From Nisaea denitrificans DSM 18348 (lineage in GTDB: Bacteria > Pseudomonadota > Alphaproteobacteria > Thalassobaculales > Thalassobaculaceae): DNA of 64,000 bases. Both the position numbers and the translations under genes were made by a program. The first letter of the stretch is position 1; every line of letters starts with the position of its first letter. The stretch is taken from NCBI RefSeq assembly GCF_000426505.1, contig NZ_AUFM01000011.1:1240001-1304000 (forward strand), read 5' to 3'. Shown here piece by piece: positions 9,439 through 18,955 of this stretch. The notes under the pieces are model-generated. The model saw only the letters and a list, made by a program, of their open reading frames with translations. It ran no database searches and was not told where the DNA came from.

Positions 9439-10386
9439 ATGTCAACCAAGAGTAATAAAAAATTCGTAAGTATTGAAGGTGATTTTTATAAAAACATCAT
9501 CAATCAAACAACTGATGCTATCGTTTCAATAGACTCAAACCACGCAATAATTTTTATTAATCATTCTGCTGAAATGTTATTTGGTCATCACTTAAAAGAT
9601 ATTGTCGGAAAAAATCTGAACGTCCTTATTCCTGATCGTTTTCACACAAGACATGATAGAGATATTAAACATTTCCTGACCACAGGTCAGGATGCCCGAT
9701 ATATGGGAGACCGGAAAAGCTATGTTGTCGGACGCCACGCCGACGGCCATGAAATCAAACTCGGTGCCAGTATCGTGCGTGTTCACAACGGCAACGGTTA
9801 CGTATACGCCGCAATCCTGCGGGATATCAGCTGGCGCATTGAGCTGCTTGACGATCTGTCAGAACAGGCAAGACTCGATCCGCTGACAGGGCAATTGAAC
9901 CGTCGGAGCTTCCTGGAAATTGCGGAAAATGAATGTGAACGTGCCAACCGGCACGGCACGAACCTGGCATGCCTGTTTTTCGACATAGACCGTTTCAAGG
10001 CTCTGAACGATTGCTTTGGGCACAGTTCGGGAGACATCATTCTGCAGAAATTTGCCGAACTGGCCCGATGCGATCTACGAACGATCGACAGTTTCTGTCG
10101 GTGGGGAGGAGAGGAATTCGTCGCCCTTCTACCGCAAACCGATCTTGAGAGCGCCATACTCGTTGCGGAGCGGGTTCGTCGCACTGTTGAAGACCATACC
10201 TTCGCTTTGCCGGACACCCGGACAGCGAAATTGACGGTCAGTATCGGCGTTTCCGACGCAACCGGTCCCGGTATCGACATATCCGAGCAGATCAGACAGG
10301 CAGACGATGCCCTGTACAAGGCGAAGCAGCAGGGCCGGAACCGCGTAATAGCGTCAATTGGCGGTCAGCCTGAACAGATCGCCTAA
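9439..10386 (+). CDS. PAS-GGDEF diguanylate cyclase
   Basis: A 315-residue soluble protein that should make cyclic di-GMP from two GTP. An N-terminal PAS domain (about residues 10-130: DAIVSIDSNHAIIFIN, GKNLNVLIP, ending ILRDIS) is joined by a short helix to a GGDEF domain (about 145-305) with DPLTGQLNRRSF, FFDIDRFKALND, the active-site GGEEF, and SIGVS. An RxxD allosteric I-site (RTID) stands five residues before GGEEF, so product inhibition is expected. There is no transmembrane segment, so the PAS domain probably senses a cytoplasmic or redox signal. The first about 240 bases are clearly more AT-rich than the rest of the gene. Confidence 0.93.
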   Translation: MSTKSNKKFVSIEGDFYKNIINQTTDAIVSIDSNHAIIFINHSAEMLFGHHLKDIVGKNLNVLIPDRFHTRHDRDIKHFLTTGQDARYMGDRKSYVVGRHADGHEIKLGASIVRVHNGNGYVYAAILRDISWRIELLDDLSEQARLDPLTGQLNRRSFLEIAENECERANRHGTNLACLFFDIDRFKALNDCFGHSSGDIILQKFAELARCDLRTIDSFCRWGGEEFVALLPQTDLESAILVAERVRRTVEDHTFALPDTRTAKLTVSIGVSDATGPGIDISEQIRQADDALYKAKQQGRNRVIASIGGQPEQIA

Positions 10387-10437
10387 CCGTCCCTTTGACG
10401 GCGAGGAGCTCACTTCCAGGATGCCCGGGGTCGGCAC

Positions 10438-13242
10438 CTACGGGCGGTCCGAGATGTCCTTCGGACCGGGAGAAACAGCGCTCTCGTGACCGCCGGAAGC
10501 GAGTGAGGTATTGCGGAAATGTCCCGTGACCAGATTGATTCCCGGTCCGACGAGGGCCGGAACCAGGCTGGCACCAACACTCAACACCCAGCCTTCGACA
10601 CCGGGAGGCTGCAGTCCGATCACCGATGACAGGCCAGGCAGGTAGACCGCCGCCATGATCAGGGCCGCACACAACAACAGCGCCCCCCAGACATAGGGAT
10701 TTGCAGTGATCTCGTTCCGGATCAGCCCCGTACCCGGATTCCGCATGTTGAAAACATGCCAGAGCTGGGCGAAGGCCAAGGCCAGAAACGCGATCGTCAC
10801 AGCGTCCTCCGGCGCATAGGCAAGGCATTTGAGCGCGATGATGAAAGCACCGAGCGTGCCGGCGGTGATCGCAGCGGCGAATAGAGCGATCGAGAGCCAG
10901 CGCGGACCGTCCAGGATCGGCTCCTTCGGATGACGCGGCGGCCGGCGCATGACGTCGGCCCCGCCTTCACCCACCCCGAGTGCGAAGGCGGGAAACACGT
11001 CCGTGACGAGGTTGAGATAGAGGATTTGCAGCGGCAGAAGCGGAAGCGGCAAGCCACAGAGTGTCGCCACGCCAATGACCAGGATTTCGCTCAGATTACA
11101 GGACATCAGATAAATGACGAACTTGCGGATATTGGAGAAGATAATCCGGCCGTGCCGCATCGCCTCCACGATCGACGGAAAAGCATCGTCCGTCAGCACC
11201 ATATCCGCGGCTTCCCGGGCAACGTCGGTCCCGCGACGCCCCATGGCGATCCCGATATCCGCTTTTTTCAGAGCGGGAGCGTCGTTGACACCATCTCCAG
11301 TCATCGCCACAATCGCGCCGCTCTGCTGATAGAGCGAGACCAGCTCAAGTTTCTTCTTCGGACTAACCCGGGCGAAGATCGACGTGGCCAGAAGGCGCGC
11401 GCGGTCATCGGGCGTGCCGCCATCAAGGCTCTCAAACTCATCCGGCCCCATGGCTGCGGCGGCCTCATCGGCGAGCCCGACCTGAGAGGCAACCACCTTC
11501 GCCGTTCCGATGTGATCTCCAGTCAGCATCGCGACACGCACGCCAGCGGAGTGGCAGGCGGCGATGGCGTCCGCAACGTCCGGACGGGGCGGGTCGAGCA
11601 AACCAACAAGGCCGATCAGCGTCAGCTCCCGATAGGGTGCTTCATCGGCGGCTTCAGTGGACTTCATGGCAAGAGCCAGAACGCGCAACCCGTCGCTGGT
11701 CATCGCCTCGTTGCGCTGGTTCCAAGCCTTCCGGCTGTCCGCGCCCATCGCGACCGGACCGGCGTTCGTCAGAACATGAGTGCAGTGCTCGATAACCGTC
11801 TCGGGCGCGCCCTTAACCGCAACCAGAAAGCCGTCACCCGTTGCATGGGTCGTGGCCATCATCCTGGTTTCCGTCGCAAAAGGCTCCTCATGCACTTCCG
11901 GCATCAGGGACAGCAGTTCGTTCCGGTCGAGGTCGGCAGCGCGGCCGGCGACAAGCAGGGCCGTCTCCATCGGATCGCCGACACTCGCCGCACCGTTCTC
12001 GGTTTCCGAAAGTTCCGCGTTACCGCAGAGAACACCGACGCGCAGCGCCATTTGGATTGGTTGCCCGGGCTGGATATCGACCGGGTCGCCCTGCAGACTT
12101 ACCGTCGGTGGCGCACCATCCTCCCCAGGCGCGACATCGAACACGCCCTCTTCGAGCTGCAACTGCACGACCGACATCCGGTTCTCGGTCAATGTGCCTG
12201 TCTTGTCGGTCAGGATGATTGTTGTCGCGCCAAGCGTTTCGACCGCCGACAGGTCCTTTATCAGCGCGTTTCTCCGGGCCATCCGCCACATGCCGCGGGC
12301 CAGCGCCACAGTGGCGACGATAGGAAGTCCCTCAGGAACAGCAGCGACCGCCAAAGCGATGGCCGTATGGACCATCGGCACCAGGTCCTGCCCGGCATAG
12401 AGGCCGGTTACGGCGATGAGCACCGTCAGCCCCAGGGTGACAAACACCAGTTGTCCACCCAGCCGGTCGAGGCGTTTCTCCAGCGGGGACATCTGCGCTT
12501 CGGCATCGTCCGCGAGAGCAGCAATTTGACCGAGCTCCGTGGTCATGCCCGTGGCGACGGTTACGCCAAGGCCATTGCCGCTGGTGACGGCAGTTCCCTT
12601 GAACGCCATACAGCTGCGGTCAGCGACCTCAGCATCGGATGGCACCGCTTCAATGCTTTTGACGACCGGCACGGACTCGCCGGTCAGGGCCGATTCATCA
12701 ATATGGAGTCCGGTATTCTCGACCAGCCTGAGATCCGCCGGGATGACGTCGCCCGCCTCCAGAACGACAATGTCTCCGGGCACGATGTCCTCTGCCGGAA
12801 CAGTGACTGTACGGCCCGCGCGGCGTAGTCTTGCCTGTACTTTCGACAGGCGCCGCAGCGCTTCCATGGAGCGGACTGCCCGCAATTCGGTGACGAAACC
12901 GATTGTCGAATTGATGACAAGGACCGCCAGGATGGCGCTCCCCTCGACCCACTGCCCAAGGAAGACTGAAAGTGTTGCAGCGGCGATCAGCAGATAGACG
13001 ACAACGCTGCGGATCTGGGCTGCGAGAATAGCCCATACGTTTTTGCGCTTGGCCGCACGTAATCGGTTCGGACCTGCACTCCGGCGCCGTCGCCCGACAT
13101 CCGCATCGTTCAACCCGCTATCGAGGGCGACGTCATATTCACGAAGCACCTGCTCCGGCGATAGCGTATGCGGAGTCTCCGCAGCTGACCGGTTCGGGTT
13201 TTCGGCAGCCGACTCATGTGCTGCCCGCGCGACGCGTGTCAT
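10438..13242 (-). CDS. Type II cation-translocating P-type ATPase (Ca2+-ATPase-like)
   Basis: A 934-residue P-type ATPase. Motifs in order are a cation-ATPase N domain (residues about 30-65), the actuator-loop TGES at 187-190, the M4 motif PEGLP at 303-307, the phosphorylation site DKTGTLT at 346-352, and MLTGDH and TGDGVNDAPALKKADIG in the P domain, followed by four to six C-terminal membrane segments. PEGLP rather than CPC/CPH/SPC places it with type II (Ca2+, Na+, H+/K+) pumps, not heavy-metal pumps. It begins 18 bp after the FtsH stop codon on the same strand, so both are probably one transcript. The transported ion is inferred as Ca2+ or Mn2+ only from family. Confidence 0.92.
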   Translation of the reverse strand: MTRVARAAHESAAENPNRSAAETPHTLSPEQVLREYDVALDSGLNDADVGRRRRSAGPNRLRAAKRKNVWAILAAQIRSVVVYLLIAAATLSVFLGQWVEGSAILAVLVINSTIGFVTELRAVRSMEALRRLSKVQARLRRAGRTVTVPAEDIVPGDIVVLEAGDVIPADLRLVENTGLHIDESALTGESVPVVKSIEAVPSDAEVADRSCMAFKGTAVTSGNGLGVTVATGMTTELGQIAALADDAEAQMSPLEKRLDRLGGQLVFVTLGLTVLIAVTGLYAGQDLVPMVHTAIALAVAAVPEGLPIVATVALARGMWRMARRNALIKDLSAVETLGATTIILTDKTGTLTENRMSVVQLQLEEGVFDVAPGEDGAPPTVSLQGDPVDIQPGQPIQMALRVGVLCGNAELSETENGAASVGDPMETALLVAGRAADLDRNELLSLMPEVHEEPFATETRMMATTHATGDGFLVAVKGAPETVIEHCTHVLTNAGPVAMGADSRKAWNQRNEAMTSDGLRVLALAMKSTEAADEAPYRELTLIGLVGLLDPPRPDVADAIAACHSAGVRVAMLTGDHIGTAKVVASQVGLADEAAAAMGPDEFESLDGGTPDDRARLLATSIFARVSPKKKLELVSLYQQSGAIVAMTGDGVNDAPALKKADIGIAMGRRGTDVAREAADMVLTDDAFPSIVEAMRHGRIIFSNIRKFVIYLMSCNLSEILVIGVATLCGLPLPLLPLQILYLNLVTDVFPAFALGVGEGGADVMRRPPRHPKEPILDGPRWLSIALFAAAITAGTLGAFIIALKCLAYAPEDAVTIAFLALAFAQLWHVFNMRNPGTGLIRNEITANPYVWGALLLCAALIMAAVYLPGLSSVIGLQPPGVEGWVLSVGASLVPALVGPGINLVTGHFRNTSLASGGHESAVSPGPKDISDRP

Positions 13243-13260
13243 TACCCTGGTGCCCGGTTG

Positions 13261-15180
13261 TTAGTCGGCACCTTGGGTGTCGCCTGTCCGGGATGCCCCC
13301 TTTGGTTTCACCCCGTCCTTGGCACCACCCACGACTTCCTTCGGCCCAAGACAGACTGCTATCTCATTGCGGTCGAGGGTTTCGCGTTCTTCCAGATCCG
13401 TTATCAGACGCGTAACCTTCGGCTCGTTCTCCTTGAGAAGGCTCACCGCCCGCTCTTCCGCCGCCACAAGATACCTGCGGACGGCAACGTCGGCCGCAGC
13501 CGCCGTTGCCTCCGAGAAGTGCCGCGGCTGCGCCATCTCGCGCCCGAGGAAAGGATGGGACTCGCTCTCCCGTACATCGACCGGGCCAACCTCCTCTGAC
13601 ATGCCCCAGCGCCCAACCATGGAGCGGGCGATCTGGGTGGCCATGCGGATGTCCTCATCGGCACCGGAACTGACAGAGCCGAGGAAGACCTGCTCCGCGG
13701 CTCGGCCACCGAGGATTACCGTCAGCCGGTCGTTCAGATATTCCTCCGTCAGGGTATGGCGTTCGATCTCCGGCAACTGATGGGTACCACCGAGGGCACG
13801 CCCGCGCGGGATGATCGTCACCTTGTGCAGCGGGTCTGCGCCGGGCAGGAAATAGGCGACGGCGGTATGCCCGGACTCATGTACCGCAAGCCGGTGCCGC
13901 TCCTCCGGATGGATGGCCAGCGTACGAACAGCACCCATGATGATGCGGTCACGCATTTCATCGAAATGCCGAGGCTCGACCTTGAGCAAGCTCTCCCGCG
14001 CCGCCGCCATCGCAGCCTCGTTGACCAGATTTTTCAGGTCGGCGCCGGAAAAGCCCGGCGTTCCGGTTGCGACCAGATGCAGATCGACACTTTCGGCCAG
14101 CGGCACGTTGCGGCAATGCACTTTCAGGATCGCCTCACGGCCCTTCAGGTCGGGGAGCTCCAGCGTCACGTGCCGGTCAAAGCGGCCGGGCCGCAGCAGC
14201 GCAGGATCGAGCACATCGGGCCGGTTGGTGGCAGCAAGAACGACCACGGCTTCATGCCCCTCGAAACCGTCCATTTCGGCGAGGATCTGGTTCAGGGTCT
14301 GCTCGCGCTCGTCATGCCCGCCGCCGAGCCCCGCACCGCGTACCCGGCCGACACTGTCGAGCTCGTCGATAAAGATAATGGCCGGGGCCGCTTTCTTTGC
14401 TTCGTCGAACAGGGTGCGGACCCGGGAGGCCCCGACACCGACAAACATCTCGATGAATTCGGAGGCCGACATATGGAAGAACGGCACGCCCGCCTCCCCC
14501 GCCAGCGCGCGGGCCAGCATGGTCTTGCCGGTACCCGGGGGGCCCTGCAGCAGGATGCCGTGCGGGACTTCCGCGCCGAGCCGCTGATAACGCTCCGCAT
14601 CACGCAGGAATTCCAGAAGTTCGGAGACCTCGGCCTTGGCGTTCTCCTGCCCGGCAACATCGGCGAAGCGGATCTTCGGTGTCTCGGCCTTGGTGACGGA
14701 TTTCATCCGGCCACGCAGGAAATCTCCGGCGCCCCCCCGGCCGCCGAGCCCGCCGGGCATCATTCCGGACATACGTGACCACATGAAGAACCAGAACGCC
14801 CCGATCAGCAGCCATGGCAGCAGGCTGACGAGCCAGGACGTTTCTTCGGCCGGGCGTGACTGAACCTCGACACCGGCGTTCTGTAATGCGTCGAGCAACC
14901 CGGGATCGCCCGTCGGCGGGACGTAGGAGACGAAAGCAGTCGTCGTGCCGCCCGGACCCGACGCAGCGGTATGCAGAAGGCCTTCTATCCGCTCCCCCCG
15001 GAACAGCACGCTCGCTACCTGACCTCCGGCGACCAACGCCTTGAAGTCCGTGTAGCTCCGCACCGGGTGGGTATCGGTCCCGGGAAGAAGGCGGGAAAGA
15101 GAGAGGATGGCGACAACCGCGAGCGCCATGATCACCCATTGGACGATGTGCGGCTTCCAGTCTTTCGGCGTCTCGTCCAT
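13261..15180 (-). CDS. ftsH: FtsH-family ATP-dependent zinc metalloprotease
   Basis: A 639-residue membrane-anchored AAA+ protease. Two N-terminal membrane helices (about residues 11-33 and 117-135) flank a short periplasmic domain. The AAA module has Walker A GPPGTGKT at 213-220, Walker B FIDELD at 270-275 and the second region of homology [20 protein letters not shown]; the zinc-binding HESGH is at 434-438. The start at 15180 has AGGGTG upstream; the longer frame to 15246 would place a non-membrane tail first. It is not in the usual housekeeping context (no tilS or folP next to it) and is followed by a cation ATPase, so it is likely an accessory FtsH. Confidence 0.94.
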   Translation of the reverse strand: MDETPKDWKPHIVQWVIMALAVVAILSLSRLLPGTDTHPVRSYTDFKALVAGGQVASVLFRGERIEGLLHTAASGPGGTTTAFVSYVPPTGDPGLLDALQNAGVEVQSRPAEETSWLVSLLPWLLIGAFWFFMWSRMSGMMPGGLGGRGGAGDFLRGRMKSVTKAETPKIRFADVAGQENAKAEVSELLEFLRDAERYQRLGAEVPHGILLQGPPGTGKTMLARALAGEAGVPFFHMSASEFIEMFVGVGASRVRTLFDEAKKAAPAIIFIDELDSVGRVRGAGLGGGHDEREQTLNQILAEMDGFEGHEAVVVLAATNRPDVLDPALLRPGRFDRHVTLELPDLKGREAILKVHCRNVPLAESVDLHLVATGTPGFSGADLKNLVNEAAMAAARESLLKVEPRHFDEMRDRIIMGAVRTLAIHPEERHRLAVHESGHTAVAYFLPGADPLHKVTIIPRGRALGGTHQLPEIERHTLTEEYLNDRLTVILGGRAAEQVFLGSVSSGADEDIRMATQIARSMVGRWGMSEEVGPVDVRESESHPFLGREMAQPRHFSEATAAAADVAVRRYLVAAEERAVSLLKENEPKVTRLITDLEERETLDRNEIAVCLGPKEVVGGAKDGVKPKGASRTGDTQGAD

Positions 15181-15316
15181 CCCGTCACCCTGCGTTTTGC
15201 TGTCGTAGGCAGAGCATAGAATAATCCATCGCCCCGGTCCCGGCATTGATCTAATTCAGTATCCCGGATCAGCAGCAGGATCCAGCGCCCGAAGAAACAG
15301 GACGGGCAAACGGTGC

Positions 15317-15532
15317 TCAGCTGTCCCGGTGCGTCCGGACGCCCAGGATCGCGTAGAGCGGGCAGAAGCGGATCAGCGCGGTTGCGCCGAGAATCAGGCC
15401 AACCACCGGCAGGCCATATTTCAGCACCGGGTTCGCGAGCAGCGGCAAGTCGAGAAGAAACGGCGCGGCAATCAGCACGACGCCGAGCACAAGACGCAAC
15501 AGACGGTCGAGCGTTCCAACATTCGCAATCAT
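15317..15532 (-). CDS. DUF2892 small membrane protein
   Basis: A 71-residue protein with two hydrophobic helices (RLLRLVLGVVLIAAPFLL and LPVVGLILGATALIRF) and the N-terminal NVGTLDRLLRL pattern of the DUF2892/YgaP membrane-anchor family. A strong GGAGGT lies 7 nt before the ATG at 15532, which decides this start over the longer frame to 15601. Members often accompany rhodanese or sulfur genes; none is next to it here. CPLYAILG near the C terminus is also family-typical. Confidence 0.85.
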   Translation of the reverse strand: MIANVGTLDRLLRLVLGVVLIAAPFLLDLPLLANPVLKYGLPVVGLILGATALIRFCPLYAILGVRTHRDS

Positions 15533-15666
15533 GGCGAGACCTCCGATCAAAGCAGGCGATGGTTGAACTATAGACCTCCAGCCATCCCCGGCCAGTGACA
15601 ACTCGTCACAGCCTCATGGCCGTCAGGACGGCCCCCTACTCCGCGGCCAGGGCGCCGCGGCAACCG

Positions 15667-16929
15667 CTACCGGCGCAGCTCCGGCACACGCCAGACCAGC
15701 ACAGCGATCGCCACAAGCCCCTCAAGCGCGATCACCGTCAGGGCCTGGGAGCCGCCGATCAGCGAGGCGAGCCAACCTACATGCAGGATCCCGAGCGGCC
15801 CGGCGCCGATGCAGACCGAGAGGATGCCCATCAGCCGGGACCGGATCTCCGGCGGCGCCTCCGAAAACATGATTGCGCTCTGCATCGAGGCGAAACCGGC
15901 GATGCCGAAACCGCCGACCGCGAGGATCAGCAGGGCTGCGGTGTAACTTGTGACCACAGAGAAGGCCAGGATGCAGCAGACGAAGAGGACAGAGCCCAGC
16001 AGATAGACCCGGCGAAACCGGTTCGGGAACGTGAGAAAGGCAATCAGCATCGCGCCGGCGAAGGCCCCGGCCCCTTCGACCGTCAGCAACAGCCCAATCC
16101 GCACAGGATCGATATCGAAGGTCTCCCGTCCGACAACCGGCGCCATGGAGGCATAGGGAAAGGCAAACAGGTTGACGATAATTGTAATCCCCAGATGACC
16201 GAGCAATGCCGGGCTGCGGCGCAAATAGGCGAAGCCCTGGGCGATCTCCTGGAGCAGCGCGAGCGGCCGGGGCTCCTTGTCCGCCGCCCGGTACACCACA
16301 AGCAGCGCCAGAACCACGGCAACGAAATAGAACACAGCGGCAACCGCATAGGTGCCGGCCATGCCGATCGCGGCATAAAGGCCGCCGCCGGCAATCGGGC
16401 CGATCATCCGGGTTGCATTGTTGGACGCGCTGTCCATCGACATCGCCGGGCCGAGCCGGGCGTGACCAACGGATTCACCAAGGATCGTCCTGCGCACCGG
16501 CAGGTCCGTAGACCAGCCGAGACCCGACAGGAAGGCGCCGAGCCCGACCTGCCAGAGCGCCAGTGTTCCAGCCCAGGCCGAGAGCGCCAGAACACCGGCC
16601 GCCCCTGCCATCAGGGAAAGCGACAGGACCAGCAACAGCTTACGATCAAGCCGGTCGGCGATCACTCCGATGATCGATCCGAAAAGTGCCATGGGAAGCA
16701 GACGGAGCATGGTCATAAGCGCGACCAGCACCGGCGAGTCCGTGAGATCGTAGACCCAGACTCCGACCGCCAGCATCTCGAGCCAGCGCATCGCGCCCAT
16801 CAGCACGCCGATCAGCCAGAGCTTGCGAAAGGTCGGATCGGCGATCAGGGAAAGCGGACCAGCAGTCCGGCTGCCCGCATCGCCGTCTCCGGCAGGCGCG
16901 GTTGTCTTCAGCTCCACTCTCCCGTTCAT
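15667..16929 (-). CDS. MFS transporter (enterobactin exporter EntS-like group)
   Basis: A 420-residue major facilitator with about twelve membrane segments. Family marks include RKLWLIGVLMGAMRWLEMLAVGVW at the first helix and the loop GVIADRLDRKLLL between helices 2 and 3 (the G-x-x-x-D-R-x-x-R-R/K motif A). Overall shape resembles the MFS_3/EntS group of exporters. No neighbouring gene reveals its substrate. Gene is monocistronic; the 124 bp upstream hold no recognisable signal other than a small hairpin. Confidence 0.85.
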   Translation of the reverse strand: MNGRVELKTTAPAGDGDAGSRTAGPLSLIADPTFRKLWLIGVLMGAMRWLEMLAVGVWVYDLTDSPVLVALMTMLRLLPMALFGSIIGVIADRLDRKLLLVLSLSLMAGAAGVLALSAWAGTLALWQVGLGAFLSGLGWSTDLPVRRTILGESVGHARLGPAMSMDSASNNATRMIGPIAGGGLYAAIGMAGTYAVAAVFYFVAVVLALLVVYRAADKEPRPLALLQEIAQGFAYLRRSPALLGHLGITIIVNLFAFPYASMAPVVGRETFDIDPVRIGLLLTVEGAGAFAGAMLIAFLTFPNRFRRVYLLGSVLFVCCILAFSVVTSYTAALLILAVGGFGIAGFASMQSAIMFSEAPPEIRSRLMGILSVCIGAGPLGILHVGWLASLIGGSQALTVIALEGLVAIAVLVWRVPELRR

Positions 16930-17053
16930 GTAACTCCCGGCATCCTCCTGAACGGAGCGCCGGGCCTAGAACGATCATAGCGCGATACCGGACAGCCCCT
17001 AACCTGCTTTCGCAGGAAAGACGATCCGGATCGGGGTTCGATGAGGGCGCAAC

Positions 17054-18169
17054 CTATTCCGCAGCCTGGGCGCCGCGCTTGTCTTCCATATAGGCGTTCA
17101 GCTTCGGCCAGACATCCTCGGCCATCCGGGTGAAGGAGCGGTGCCACAGGGCCTCGGTGCCTTCCATGTCGTGCCCGGTCAGCATCAAGGTGCCGAAATC
17201 GCCGATCTCGTCCCGGAAGGCGATGAGCTTGTCGAGCACGGTCTCCGCTGTCCCGGCAATGACGAATTCGCGCGCTTTCTCCATCGCTTCGCGCTTCACC
17301 GCGTCCCAGTCGATGGAGGCAGGCGCATCGCCGTTCGCCAGACGCCCCTGCGCCCCGAGATACTGGTAATACCAGGAGAACACCCCGTCCGGATCTGCGA
17401 GCATTGCCTCCGCCTCGGCATCGCTGTCGGTGATCAGCACGGACCGGCCGACGCGCCAGACCGACGGGTCTGGTGTGCGCCCCGCCTTCTCCGCGCCCGC
17501 CGCATAGGTCGGCCAGTGGGTGGCGATATCGGCGGCCGGGACGAAGTTGCCCGACAACATGCACCAGCCGCGCTGGCCGGCGAAATTGGCGGTCATGGAA
17601 TTGGCACCGCGTACCGAAACGGCGATTGGCGGATGCGGCTGCTGGAAGGGCCGGATGAAGCGGCCGATGCCCATTTCCGGCAGCACCCGATCCTCGATCC
17701 GCGCCGTGAAATGCTCGCCCTCGTGGCTCCAGGGCGGATCCTCGCTCCAGACTTTCTGGATCAGGTCGATCGACTCGATCATGGCCATGGCCCGGGCCTT
17801 GTGGTCGAGATTGTCGAAAATCTCCCAATCGCTCGACAGCCCGCCGGAGCCGATCCCGAAGATGAACCGCCCGCGCGCCAGATGGTCGAACAAGGCCGCA
17901 TGCCCTGCGACCACGACCGGATGCTGCTGCGGCAACGAGATCACCCCGGAGCCGAAGGTGATCTGCGTCGTCTCCGCGATCAGCGAGGCGTTGAACAGCA
18001 GCGGCGAGGTCACCGGCTCGGCGGTCGAGGTGTAATGCTCTCCCATCCAGGCTTCCGCGTAGCCGAGCTTGTCCGCGAGGATCACAAGCTGGCGGTTTTC
18101 TTCCAGCACGTCCGCGAAATCCCGCGACGGCGGATGCAGCGGCATCATGAACAGGCCGAGCTTGGCCAT
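17054..18169 (-). CDS. LLM class flavin-dependent oxidoreductase (luciferase-like monooxygenase)
   Basis: A 371-residue bacterial-luciferase-fold protein that probably uses reduced FMN. The N terminus KLGLFMMPLHPPSRDF and the following EAWMGEHYTSTAEPVTSP, with the conserved E-H pair in the second strand-loop, are characteristic; GRFIFGIGSGGLSSDWEIF gives the usual G-x-G-x-G flavin-binding region. The ATG at 18169 has GGGAGA upstream and is preferred to an upstream in-frame codon at 18199. The substrate is unknown; relatives act on alkanes, sulfonates or long-chain aldehydes. Confidence 0.9.
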   Translation of the reverse strand: MAKLGLFMMPLHPPSRDFADVLEENRQLVILADKLGYAEAWMGEHYTSTAEPVTSPLLFNASLIAETTQITFGSGVISLPQQHPVVVAGHAALFDHLARGRFIFGIGSGGLSSDWEIFDNLDHKARAMAMIESIDLIQKVWSEDPPWSHEGEHFTARIEDRVLPEMGIGRFIRPFQQPHPPIAVSVRGANSMTANFAGQRGWCMLSGNFVPAADIATHWPTYAAGAEKAGRTPDPSVWRVGRSVLITDSDAEAEAMLADPDGVFSWYYQYLGAQGRLANGDAPASIDWDAVKREAMEKAREFVIAGTAETVLDKLIAFRDEIGDFGTLMLTGHDMEGTEALWHRSFTRMAEDVWPKLNAYMEDKRGAQAAE

Positions 18170-18352
18170 GGAGAGTCTCCCTGATTTTTTTGTATACAAA
18201 GCGAGGCTAGCACCGGCTCAGGTGGCGGGGAAGAGATCTGGTGTCGCCTTCGCGGCCAGGCGCACACAAACCCCGCATTTCGCCCATTGACCTTCCCCCG
18301 GCTGGAAGCAGCAGAATGGAAATCCAGTCAACATTGGTCAGAGGAATTCGCG

Positions 18353-18685
18353 ATGAAACAGCCTTTCCTGTTACTGGCGACGGCTACCGCCGCCCTCAGC
18401 ACCCTCGCCCTTACCGCCCCGCCAGCAATGGCGGACGCCGGAGAGGGCTATGGCGGATATCACCACATGATGGGCAGCGGCTGGTTCATGGGGCCGTTCA
18501 TGATGATGGTCCTGATCATCTTCCTGATTGGCGCCGGGATTTACGCCTTCCGCTCTTTAGGCCATACGGCAAAACCGGACGCGGCCGGGGCGCAAGACAG
18601 CGCGCTGACGATCCTGCGGGAACGGTTCGCCAAGGGAGAGATTGACCGGGAAGAATTCGAGGAACGCCGCAAAGCGCTGGAATAG
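18353..18685 (+). CDS. Secreted/membrane SHOCT-domain protein
   Basis: A 110-residue protein with a signal peptide (KQPFLLLATATAALSTLALT, then APPAMADA), a Met/His-rich stretch GGYHHMMGSGWFMGPFMMM, one membrane helix (MVLIIFLIGAGIYAF) and a C-terminal SHOCT domain (ILRERFAKGEIDREEFEERRKAL). SHOCT domains mediate oligomerisation. The start at 18353 is fixed by GAGGAA 8 nt upstream. The Met/His stretch might bind copper, but this is only a suggestion. Confidence 0.85.
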   Translation: MKQPFLLLATATAALSTLALTAPPAMADAGEGYGGYHHMMGSGWFMGPFMMMVLIIFLIGAGIYAFRSLGHTAKPDAAGAQDSALTILRERFAKGEIDREEFEERRKALE

Positions 18686-18747
18686 CCCGAACGCTCCCCC
18701 GGCCCCGTCCCTTCGTCCTTTCGCTCCTTCACCCTCCCACCCTCACC

Positions 18748-18869
18748 GTCATCCCGACGCAAGTCGGGATCCACACGGTGGTGACGCGAAACAAGACCGG
18801 AAAATCTAGCCCGGATGGTTGCGGCTTGCCCTCCGAGCTATGGATGCCGACTTACGTCGGGATGACGAT
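18748..18869. repeat. Compound palindromic repeat unit
   Basis: Two adjacent hairpins. The first has ATCCCGAC/GTCGGGAT arms around GCAA (18751-18770); the second has a similar CCGAC/GTCGG stem near 18847-18862. The outer arms (GTCATCCCGAC at the left and GTCGGGATGAC at the right) also pair, so the whole block could fold as one long structure. It shares arms with the unit at 2540-2565. It lies between the SHOCT gene and the ilvD-like gene, which converge. Confidence 0.6.
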
Positions 18870-18897
18870 GGGGGAGAGAGCGAACTGCGCACGAAAC

Positions 18898-18935
18898 GAA
18901 AAAGGCCGGGGCACCTCGCGATGCACCGGCCTCCT
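18898..18935 (-). terminator. Rho-independent terminator of the IlvD/Edd gene
   Basis: On the minus strand an AGGCCGG...CCGGCCT stem is followed by a T run, 20 bp after the stop of the dehydratase gene. Confidence 0.75.
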
Positions 18936-18955
18936 CAATCTCACACCCGTCCGGA

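Noticed and set aside
10930-12828. 632-codon plus-strand frame opposite the P-type ATPase
   Set aside because: Antisense shadow of a gene with complete P-type ATPase motifs; Arg/His/Gln-rich translation with no domain.
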